This document shows, piece after piece, positions 1 through 5,286 of a DNA stretch of 7,420 nucleotides. Both the position numbers and the translations under genes were made by a program. The stretch covers positions 1 to 7,420 of the forward strand of contig JAEZIV010000099.1 in NCBI GenBank assembly GCA_023436515.1, read 5' to 3'. Origin of the DNA: Bacillota bacterium (lineage in GTDB: Bacteria > Bacillota > Clostridia > Acetivibrionales > DSM-1351). Position 1 is the first letter of the stretch. Each line of letters begins with the position of its first letter. The notes under the pieces were generated by a model. It saw only the letters and a program-made list of their open reading frames with translations. It was not told the DNA's origin and ran no database searches.

Positions 1-1196
1 CACTGGCAGTGACCGACCTTTCTAAAATACCGGCACTGGTGGCAGCCTTCAACAACATGGCTGCTGAAATGAAGGGCTATACCGCTGAAACCGATATGCT
101 CCGCCCGCTCACCCAGGCCATTATGAAGGCCGAGAACTATGGAGGCAACAACGACACTGAAGGCTACACAAACATGGTGGATCTGGGCGACCTGACCCGG
201 AATGCCGAGGGAGTTCTAAAGGAAACCTCTGATGAGCTTATGAATGCACTGAAAGCGGCAGTCCCCCATTCTGTGGCGGGTGAGGCAAGGCAAAAGGGTA
301 ACGGTCTGTCAATCTATATGCCTCTTGCCATGACTCCGGAGGAAATGAATCTCTATGCCGAGCTTGCAGCTACCAGCGGTGAGTATCTGCGCTTTTTGGA
401 GGGTCTTTTTGATTGGACTGTACCTGCCGGTGTAACCATTAATCAACCAATATATCCTACCCAGGCCAATTCGGCCACCGGTGAACTAATTACCGTGGAC
501 ACTGTGGCATCGGCTGAAACCTTGAACAGGGATAACTATGAAGTAAAATCCTACATCGAGCTCACCGAGGAAGGCTCTATTCTACTTACCATGCAAAGTG
601 GCGCGGAAATCATCAGCACTGTTGCCTTTCAGCTTTACTATCACGATGAGGAGAGCGATTCCCTCTGGTATCTCGGGAGTGACTTTGATGTAAATCAGGA
701 CGACATGGGCACCCGTTTTTGGGACAACTACCGCAATGTCTGGACGACTATCAATGGCAACCTATGTATGATGCTGGCGCTTAACTTCACTGACGACTAT
801 ATTCTCTACACCGTACCCGTACAGGTAAACGGCAACGCGACAAATTTACGGATGCTCTATCACCGGGACAGCGGTGAGTATGAGGTAATTGGCACATGGG
901 ATGGTATTGACAGCGAAACAGGTATGGCAAGCCGCGAGGTGAAAAAGCTCAAAGACGGCGACCTGGTGGAGTTTGTATTTGATGCCGCTAAAATGGGTAC
1001 TGGCGAGGATGCCTCCTTCGTGGGCGGCGGCTTTACAGTTAATGGTCCCGTCGTCGCGGAGGAAGCTACTCTCTTTGACGGAGACTACTACTATCAGTAT
1101 GAGATTATCGACATTTTCGGCAATACCCACCAAAGTGATTTTGCCGTGCTGCACAACAAAAATGGGGAGATCAGCGTAGAGCTGTTGAACCCATAA
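1..1196 (+). CDS. Clostripain-family (C11) cysteine peptidase, 3' part only
   Basis: This is the C-terminal 397 residues of a C11-like cysteine peptidase; the gene starts left of the window. The frame is open from base 3, and reading through it gives LAVTDLSKIPALVAAFN, a stretch typical of C11 proteins just after the catalytic region. The GTG at 9 is therefore an internal valine, not a start, and no ribosome binding site precedes it. A second family-like stretch is GNGLSIYMP, about 100 residues in. The catalytic His and Cys of the family would lie upstream, so activity cannot be judged. After about residue 140 comes a 250-residue tail rich in aromatic and beta-type sequence (for example SDSLWYLGSDFDVNQDD), probably a beta-sandwich accessory domain; I do not recognise it. 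Family members are usually secreted, but the signal peptide would be off-window. GC is near 50% in the lines I counted, against about 35% further right. The family call is fairly safe; the substrate is unknown. Confidence 0.75.
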   Translation, partial: LAVTDLSKIPALVAAFNNMAAEMKGYTAETDMLRPLTQAIMKAENYGGNNDTEGYTNMVDLGDLTRNAEGVLKETSDELMNALKAAVPHSVAGEARQKGNGLSIYMPLAMTPEEMNLYAELAATSGEYLRFLEGLFDWTVPAGVTINQPIYPTQANSATGELITVDTVASAETLNRDNYEVKSYIELTEEGSILLTMQSGAEIISTVAFQLYYHDEESDSLWYLGSDFDVNQDDMGTRFWDNYRNVWTTINGNLCMMLALNFTDDYILYTVPVQVNGNATNLRMLYHRDSGEYEVIGTWDGIDSETGMASREVKKLKDGDLVEFVFDAAKMGTGEDASFVGGGFTVNGPVVAEEATLFDGDYYYQYEIIDIFGNTHQSDFAVLHNKNGEISVELLNP

Positions 1197-1247
1197 ACTT
1201 GAAAGTATAATAAATGTAAATTAAAGATCATGTCTTCTATTTCAGGT

Positions 1248-1280
1248 ACAAGGGCGGTAGGCTAATGCCATCGCCCATGT
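1248..1280 (+). terminator. Long hairpin after the C11 peptidase gene
   Basis: The arms ACA-A-GGGCGGTAGGC and GCCATCGCCC-A-TGT pair over about 14 base pairs, with one A-A mismatch, one G-T wobble and one bulged A, closing on a TAAT loop. The hairpin starts about 50 bases after the peptidase stop codon, which fits a transcript end. It is followed by AAACTTTATAAAA rather than a clean T-run, so it is not a textbook intrinsic terminator. It could instead be a processing or stabilising 3' structure. Confidence 0.4.
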
Positions 1281-1335
1281 AAACTTTATAAAATTCTTAA
1301 TACCCTCATGGTTTATATGTTTATTGAGAGAATCG

Positions 1336-1387
1336 TGGTACTGCAGAACCATACCATGATATACCATGGTAGAGCATAACATGGTAT
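1336..1387. promoter_or_regulatory. Cluster of ACCA/TGGT half-sites, likely operator
   Basis: Six ACCA/TGGT half-sites fall within about 50 bases. 1336-1351 is a near-palindrome (TGGTA-CTGCAG-AACCA, one mismatched pair). ATACCATG occurs twice as a direct repeat (1351-1358 and 1361-1368), and its inverse CATGGTAT is at 1380-1387. 1362-1371 is the perfect palindrome TACCATGGTA. The array covers the -35 zone and touches the -10 hexamer of the promoter at 1382-1390, which is where a repressor would bind. The regulator is unknown, and no intact regulator gene is seen in the window. Confidence 0.5.
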
Positions 1388-1390
1388 AAT
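1382..1390 (+). promoter_or_regulatory. Extended -10 promoter for the HD-domain gene
   Basis: TGG followed by TATAAT (1385-1390) is a perfect sigma-A -10 hexamer with the upstream TGn extension, which can replace a good -35 box. The -35 position with a 17-base spacer (1362-1367, TACCAT) does not resemble TTGACA. Transcription would begin near 1397, leaving a leader of about 67 bases before the ATG at 1464. Confidence 0.6.
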
Positions 1391-1463
1391 CTTAGTAATG
1401 AATTCTTAATGGGCTTTCTATAAATATAAGGAGCACATTTCTTACTGAGAAGGAGTTACACAT

Positions 1464-2030
1464 ATGTCTTATATATTAACCTACACTAAAACAAAATTTT
1501 ATCCATTACAGCCGGTATTGGAGGATATCAGAATTGAAGATATAGCGCATTCCTTATCATTGATGACCAGAGCCAACGGTCATTTCAAGCATTTTTTCTC
1601 TGTGGCTCAGCATGCAATTAGTTGCTATAAGGAAGCGGTAAAACGTGGTTGTTCTGAAAGGGTACAGTTAGGCTGCCTGCTTCATGATGCCAGCGAGAGC
1701 TATATTTCTGATTTGACAAGGCCCGTAAAGCTCCAGTTGTCGGAATACTCCATTATTGAAGAAAAGCTGCAAAGCTTGATTTATCAAAAATTCGGGCTGG
1801 GTGACCTGACGGAGGAAGAAAGGCGCCAGATTAAGGCTATTGACGATGCACTATTGTATTTTGAATTCATCGAGTTGATGGATGTTCCGTTATTTGATAT
1901 TCCGCCTGAAAAGCATATGGACCACGATTTCTCACAAAGAGAATTTACCAGCGTTGAAGGTGAATTTATTAATATATTTGATGGGCTTTCTCACGCCTGG
2001 AAAAACTCTGGCAGTGTCTCCAATGTGTGA
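1464..2030 (+). CDS. HD-domain phosphohydrolase, stand-alone
   Basis: This 188-residue soluble protein carries the HD-superfamily metal site: a first His in VAQH (H50), the HD pair in LLHDASE (H74-D75, with E78 nearby), and a distal Asp in AIDDALL (D127 or D128). HD proteins are metal-dependent phosphohydrolases, commonly acting on nucleotides. The size and single domain resemble the small YfbR-like/COG1896-type group, in which 5'-nucleotidase activity is known for some members; that substrate is inference here. No signal peptide or membrane segment is seen. The start is supported by AGGAG at 1451-1455, eight bases before the ATG; a second AAGGAG at 1428-1433 has no start codon near it. The gene is alone between spacers of about 260 bases, has its own promoter, and seems controlled by the ACCA/TGGT sites upstream. 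Similar proteins occur in phages and plasmids, but no phage genes flank it. Confidence 0.75.
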   Translation: MSYILTYTKTKFYPLQPVLEDIRIEDIAHSLSLMTRANGHFKHFFSVAQHAISCYKEAVKRGCSERVQLGCLLHDASESYISDLTRPVKLQLSEYSIIEEKLQSLIYQKFGLGDLTEEERRQIKAIDDALLYFEFIELMDVPLFDIPPEKHMDHDFSQREFTSVEGEFINIFDGLSHAWKNSGSVSNV

Positions 2031-2288
2031 TACCGAAGAGAAAGCTGCTGTAAATGCATTACGCTGAATAATATGGGCATCAAGACAAATACTAAGGACT
2101 TCCTGTAAATTCTAAAGCTTGATAGTATTTTAGCTGTCAATGGCGGGAAGATGGACTGATTATTAGTTAGCTTGTGATGATTGATTTATATATTTTTTAG
2201 AGTTTTCAGTTATAGTCAGCGGGGTTTGAGGTAAACCTAGGCGTATAAGGGGCTGTTAATTCAGATAACAGGAACAGGAGATGACCAT

Positions 2289-3059
2289 ATGTCAAAAATG
2301 CCGGTTATATTTGTAGGGCATGGTTCACCTATGAATGCAATTGAAGATAACCAATACACGAGAGGCTGGAGGAAAATGGCCGAAAAGATACCCAAGCCTG
2401 AGGCAATCATTTCAATTTCGGCACATTGGTTTACCAAGGGCACAAGGATTATGAATGAGAGGAATCAAAAAACAATATATGATATGTTTGGTTTCCCTGA
2501 GGAGCTATATAAGATAGAATATAATGCTCCCGGCAAGCCGGAACTTGCCGCAACTGCTAAAGGGCTGATAACCAAAACAAGTGTATTCGATAACTCCTGG
2601 GGTATTGACCATGGTACCTGGTCTGTTCTTGTCCACATGTATCCTGAAAGGGATATCCCCGTTTTCCAAATAAGCATAGATGTCTCTGCTCCACCGGAGG
2701 AGCATTATAAAATAGGCATGGAGCTAAAAGCATTAAGACATCAGGGTGTTCTTATATTTGGCACGGGAAATATCGTTCACAACCTGCGTTTACTTGATTG
2801 GGGTATGACGGACAGTGGTTTTGACTGGGCCAATGAGTTTGATACTTATGTTGTGGATAGCATTGCAAATAGGGAGCATGAGAATATTATCAATTATCTA
2901 AGCATGGGAAAAGGAGCGAAATTATCGGTACCTACCCCCGAGCATTTTTATCCCATTTTATACATCCTTGGAGCCTCGGATGAAGAGGATAAGATATCAA
3001 TATATAATAAGAGCTGTATGGTAGGCTCCTTGTCTATGACAAGCTATTTATTTTCATAG
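2289..3059 (+). CDS. DODA/YgiD-type class III extradiol ring-cleavage dioxygenase
   Basis: The 256-residue protein matches the YgiD/DODA family along its whole length. From memory the E. coli YgiD sequence shares GHGSPMN, SAHWFT, GNxVHNLR and PTPEHxxPLLYxLGA blocks. The expected metal ligands are present: H11 (VGHGSP), H46 (SAHWF) and H219 (PTPEHF). Two more active-site histidines are H108 (IDHGTW) and H164 (GNIVHN). Members bind Zn(II) or Fe(II) and open catechol rings using O2; YgiD acts on L-DOPA in vitro. The natural substrate here is unknown. The protein appears cytoplasmic, without signal peptide or membrane helix. AGGAG at 2276-2280 lies eight bases before the ATG; the ATG at 2281 is out of frame. 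No convincing sigma-A promoter was found in the preceding 258-base spacer. The pirin gene follows after 108 bases on the same strand. An O2-using enzyme is unexpected in an anaerobe, so the role may be O2 response or another reaction. Confidence 0.88.
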   Translation: MSKMPVIFVGHGSPMNAIEDNQYTRGWRKMAEKIPKPEAIISISAHWFTKGTRIMNERNQKTIYDMFGFPEELYKIEYNAPGKPELAATAKGLITKTSVFDNSWGIDHGTWSVLVHMYPERDIPVFQISIDVSAPPEEHYKIGMELKALRHQGVLIFGTGNIVHNLRLLDWGMTDSGFDWANEFDTYVVDSIANREHENIINYLSMGKGAKLSVPTPEHFYPILYILGASDEEDKISIYNKSCMVGSLSMTSYLFS

Positions 3060-3114
3060 TTGGGAGAGATTAAAGCTTAGTAGTATTACCACCATAAGTA
3101 AGAAAATAAATAAG

Positions 3115-3142
3115 CTGATACCTGGAATAAGTAAATTATAGT
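3115..3142 (+). promoter_or_regulatory. Possible sigma-A promoter for the pirin gene
   Basis: CTGATA (3115-3120), a 16-base spacer and TATAGT (3137-3142) give a modest match to the sigma-A consensus, 26 bases before the pirin ATG. If used, it leaves a very short leader containing only the ribosome binding site. No terminator is visible between the dioxygenase stop codon and this point, so read-through from the dioxygenase gene is also possible. Confidence 0.3.
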
Positions 3143-3167
3143 ACAAACCTAGATAGGGAGGTTAGCC

Positions 3168-4007
3168 ATGGAGAGAACAGTAAAAACACAAATTAGAGGT
3201 TATAGCGCCAAAGACGGTGCAGGAGTAAAGCTGGTCAGAGTATTGGGTAACGAAACTGTTCGGGAGTTTGACCCGATCCTGTTGCTTGATTCCTTTGACA
3301 GCACAAATCCAAATGATTATACAGCAGGCTTTCCTTTGCATCCTCACAGAGGAATTGAAACCATAAGTTATGTTTATCACGGAAAAATGTCTCACAAGGA
3401 TAGTTTGGGCAATGAAGATACAATTGCCGACGGAGCTGTCCAATGGATGACAGCAGGTTCGGGTATTTTACATGAAGAAAATCTTCCTGCTTCTGAAAGA
3501 TTGCTTGGTGTACAGCTATGGCTTAATCTCCCTGCGCAGGATAAAATGGTTACACCCGAGTATCACAGTATTAAGAATTCTGAAATTGAAGAAATTGAGT
3601 TGGACAACGGACGGCTAAGATTGCTGGCAGGAATATTTGAGGGAAGACGGGGATATATAAGCAAATATTTACCCCTGGACTATTACGATATACACCTGAA
3701 TCCAGATGCATCCCTTGTCTTGAATACCGAAAGCGAACGCTCTGTTATAGTGTTTACCCTTCTGGGGGATGCATATGTCGGGGGAGAGCTAATAAGGGAA
3801 AAGACAGCGGTAAAGCTTACATCCGGCGACCAGATTGAAATTAAGGCCACCGATAAAAATGCACAGATACTATTTATAAGCTCAACACCTCTTAATGAGC
3901 CTGTTGTGTGGGGAGGTCCTATAGTAATGAATACAAAGGAAGAACTAAATAAAGCTTTTGATGACTTGGCAAACGGAACTTTTTTGCAAGAGAAAATTTC
4001 TTATTGA
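3168..4007 (+). CDS. Pirin-family protein (bicupin)
   Basis: This 279-residue protein has the pirin N-terminal cupin signature: FPLHPHRGIETISYVYHG at about 55-72, and VQWMTAGSGILHEE at 91-104. The four metal ligands of the family line up as H58, H60, H102 and E104 (human pirin: H56, H58, H101, E103). The second, C-terminal cupin half spans roughly 165-275 and contains the conserved EPVVWGGPIVMNT block at 244-256, where GGPxVMN is a family landmark. Length is normal. Bacterial pirins are poorly understood; some, such as E. coli YhhW, have quercetin 2,3-dioxygenase activity, and others bind metabolic enzymes. GGGAGG at 3156-3161 sits six bases before the ATG. The gene lies between an extradiol dioxygenase and a flavin reductase-rubredoxin, which suggests a link to aromatic or O2 chemistry, but this is inference. 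It looks intact and cytoplasmic. Confidence 0.9.
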   Translation: MERTVKTQIRGYSAKDGAGVKLVRVLGNETVREFDPILLLDSFDSTNPNDYTAGFPLHPHRGIETISYVYHGKMSHKDSLGNEDTIADGAVQWMTAGSGILHEENLPASERLLGVQLWLNLPAQDKMVTPEYHSIKNSEIEEIELDNGRLRLLAGIFEGRRGYISKYLPLDYYDIHLNPDASLVLNTESERSVIVFTLLGDAYVGGELIREKTAVKLTSGDQIEIKATDKNAQILFISSTPLNEPVVWGGPIVMNTKEELNKAFDDLANGTFLQEKISY

Positions 4008-4063
4008 CTTAATACATCAATATAATTAATTTTTAGTAACACGGGTGTTTTTTACTTGGAGAT

Positions 4064-4094
4064 TTGATATTATCATAGTATACACAGCTATTAT
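4064..4094 (+). promoter_or_regulatory. Weak candidate promoter before the flavin reductase-rubredoxin gene
   Basis: TTGATA (4064-4069) and TATTAT (4089-4094) resemble -35 and -10 boxes, but the spacer is 19 bases, longer than ideal. TAGTAT at 4076-4081 is another possible -10 with no good partner. A short stem just upstream (AACA-CGGG-TGTT with a T-run, 4038-4053) may weakly end the pirin transcript; four pairs is too little to call a terminator on its own. Confidence 0.25.
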
Positions 4095-4117
4095 TTGTAT
4101 CATATAGGAGGATGACA

Positions 4118-4720
4118 ATGGATAACAAGGCACTTTTTAATATTGGATACGGTTTGTATGTATTGACGGCAAAGGATGGTGACAAGAATAACGGATGTAT
4201 TATTAATACTGTAATGCAGGTTACTAGTACTCCTCTTGTCATTGCAGTCGGTGTAAATAAGCAAAATTATACTCATGATATTATAACTAAAACAAAGGAA
4301 TTTAATATTTCAGTTTTAACACAGGATACTCCTTTTGATGTTTTTAAGCAATTTGGGTATCAATCGGGAAAAGATACTGAAAAATTCGCAAACTTTGAAG
4401 AAAAATTACTGGGAGAAGGTGGACTTTTTTACCTGTCTAAGTATTCAAACTCATATTTATATTGCAAGGTCATGGAGGTACTTGATTTTGGAACCCACTC
4501 GATATTTAAGGCAGAGGTAATGGATGCCAACTTGATAAATAATGAAGAGACAGTTACTTACACCTATTATCAAAAGTACATAAAACCAAAGCCGAGCAAG
4601 GAAGAAAAAAAAGGTTGGCGATGTAATATTTGTGGATATATACATGAGGGCGAGGTTTTACCGCCAGATTATATATGCCCGATTTGTAAGCATGAAGCTA
4701 TAGATTTTTCTAAGATTTAA
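4118..4720 (+). CDS. Flavin reductase-rubredoxin fusion (high-molecular-weight rubredoxin type)
   Basis: The N-terminal 155 residues match FMN-binding flavin reductase-like domains of the Hrb type: NIGYGLYVLTAKDG, the NGCIINTVMQVTSTP block, VGVNKQNYTHD and DFGTHSIFKAEV. A charged linker (about 156-166, KPKPSKEEKKG) leads to a C-terminal rubredoxin-like iron site made by C169 and C172 (CNIC) and C187 and C190 (CPIC). Proteins of this layout, such as Moorella Hrb, pass electrons from NAD(P)H to flavodiiron proteins that reduce NO or O2 in anaerobes; no flavodiiron gene is in the window. The rubredoxin part is short: only 14 residues separate the two Cys pairs, as in rubrerythrin tails rather than classical rubredoxin. 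The start is set by AGGAGG at 4106-4111. The ATG at 4118 is six bases downstream, while the in-frame ATG at 4112 directly abuts it and is too close. Product 200 residues, cytoplasmic. The hairpin at 4730 probably ends the transcript. Confidence 0.88.
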   Translation: MDNKALFNIGYGLYVLTAKDGDKNNGCIINTVMQVTSTPLVIAVGVNKQNYTHDIITKTKEFNISVLTQDTPFDVFKQFGYQSGKDTEKFANFEEKLLGEGGLFYLSKYSNSYLYCKVMEVLDFGTHSIFKAEVMDANLINNEETVTYTYYQKYIKPKPSKEEKKGWRCNICGYIHEGEVLPPDYICPICKHEAIDFSKI

Positions 4721-4729
4721 GATGCAAAT

Positions 4730-4765
4730 ACAGCCACCTGGAGGTTATTGACCCCAGGTGGCTGT
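4730..4765. terminator. Strong hairpin, copy 1 of a repeated intergenic element
   Basis: ACAGCCACCTGG (4730-4741) pairs perfectly with CCAGGTGGCTGT (4754-4765), 12 base pairs. The loop side adds a GGT/ACC pairing after a bulged A. It starts nine bases after the flavin reductase-rubredoxin stop codon and ends 17 bases before the minus-strand mini-ORF stop, as expected for a bidirectional terminator between converging genes. The T-runs are short (TGTTTC on +, TGTATTTGC on -), so termination may be partial. A diverged copy lies at 6380-6416. Confidence 0.6.
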
Positions 4766-4782
4766 TTCAGAAAGAATTTAGT

Positions 4783-4848
4783 CTATTTCATCCATGTGGT
4801 TCCGCAATTGCCGGACCGCCCTAACCTCCGCTTAGCTCCTTCCTGCAT
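4783..4848 (-). pseudogene. 21-codon ORF with strong ribosome binding site, probable remnant of a gene start
   Basis: On the minus strand AAGGAGGG (plus positions 4857-4864) sits eight bases before an ATG at 4848-4846. The ORF encodes MQEGAKRRLGRSGNCGTTWMK and stops at 4785-4783. The ribosome binding site is as good as those of the real genes here, yet the product is tiny and unrecognised. Its position just downstream of a TetR remnant on the same strand is where a regulated target gene would begin, so I read it as the surviving 5' end of a deleted or frameshifted gene. A genuine small peptide is possible, being basic (five Lys/Arg). The hairpin at 4730-4765 follows it. Confidence 0.35.
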
Positions 4849-4894
4849 ACTGATTTCCCTCCTTATATACTTAGTTTTTACTTGAGTCTCACAA

Positions 4895-5077
4895 TTAAAG
4901 TTTAATGCCAACCAGGAATACAGTTATGCATTTGGCCATATCCTTGTCGATATCATTCTCATCATAAAACCTTACTGTCATGGCAAAGCTCATCATCATA
5001 TAATAAAAGGATAGAGCAAGGTCATGTGCAGCCCTATCCCTGATGTTCCCCTCCTTAATGCCCTGTTCAATTATGAT
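4895..5077 (-). pseudogene. C-terminal remnant of a TetR/AcrR-family regulator
   Basis: Reading the minus strand from 5077 down to the stop at 4897-4895 gives 60 residues without a stop, beginning IIIEQGIKEGNIRDRAAHD, continuing through a hydrophobic helix LSFYYMMMSFAMTVRF, and ending DMAKCITVFLVGIKL. The pattern of xGIKEGxIR, a long apolar helix, an acidic loop and a last helix closing with FLxGIK just before the stop is typical of the ligand-binding C-terminus of TetR-type repressors. There is no start codon near the front, an in-frame TAA lies immediately upstream (5080-5078), and the minus strand from 5286 to 5080 shows no helix-turn-helix sequence in any frame I read. A TetR protein is normally about 190-200 residues, so roughly two thirds are missing. 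It cannot bind DNA and is most likely dead. Confidence 0.6.
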
Positions 5078-5167
5078 TTAGTTCCCGGCAAACCGCACAC
5101 TTCAAACAGTGGTAGAGTTGACTTCAAAATACAACACATTATTACCAATTAATATATTAGTAAGTTT

Positions 5168-5199
5168 TTATGTACATAATTACTATTAAATGGTAGAAT
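5168..5199 (+). promoter_or_regulatory. Likely sigma-A promoter for the lipoprotein gene, with palindrome over -35
   Basis: TGTACA (5171-5176) and TAGAAT (5194-5199) are separated by exactly 17 bases and match the sigma-A boxes at four and five of six positions. The -35 box is the centre of a perfect 12-base palindrome, TTATGTACATAA (5168-5179), which could be an operator. Transcription would start near 5206, giving a leader of about 80 bases. Confidence 0.45.
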
Positions 5200-5221
5200 T
5201 TTAGCGAAAGAGTATTTAACG

Positions 5222-5242
5222 GGAAGTGATGGTATCATTTCC
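5222..5242 (+). promoter_or_regulatory. Dyad/hairpin in the lipoprotein gene leader
   Basis: GGAAGTGAT (5222-5230) pairs with ATCATTTCC (5234-5242) across a three-base GGT spacer: nine pairs, one a G-T wobble. It lies about 16 bases after the predicted transcription start and 44 bases before the ATG. It could be a DNA operator, or an RNA hairpin shaping translation or stability. There is no T-run directly after it, so it is not a terminator. Confidence 0.4.
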
Positions 5243-5286
5243 GGTGTACAGGTTTTATTTTCGATAAGAGAATAAGGGGGACATTA

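Larger units (their letters stand above)
4721..5286. other. 566-base region with no intact gene
   Basis: This stretch contains, left to right, a strong hairpin (4730-4765), a minus-strand mini-ORF with a ribosome binding site (4783-4864), a minus-strand TetR C-terminal remnant (4895-5077), then a promoter and two dyads for the lipoprotein gene (5168-5242). The middle looks like the decayed leftovers of a minus-strand regulator-plus-target pair. No RNA gene was recognised. TTGACT at 5118-5123 with TATTAC at 5140-5145 is a second, weaker + strand promoter possibility. Confidence 0.6.

Noticed and set aside
846..1179. Overlapping frames within the peptidase gene on both strands
   Set aside because: They lack ribosome binding sites and family resemblance, and lie fully inside a convincing coding frame.
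2119..2142. Stem TTGATAG/CTGTCAA after the HD gene as a terminator
   Set aside because: Seven weak pairs with an eight-base loop and no T-run on either strand; it also sits about 90 bases past the stop codon.
2113..3087. A 17-base near-repeat (TAAAGCTTGATAGTATT at 2113, TAAAGCTTAGTAGTATT at 3071) in two spacers
   Set aside because: It is short, AT-rich, has two mismatches and shows no dyad shared by both copies; chance is likely.
4112..4117. Upstream ATG as start of the flavin reductase-rubredoxin gene
   Set aside because: It directly abuts the AGGAGG ribosome binding site, leaving no spacing; the ATG at 4118 has the normal six-base gap.
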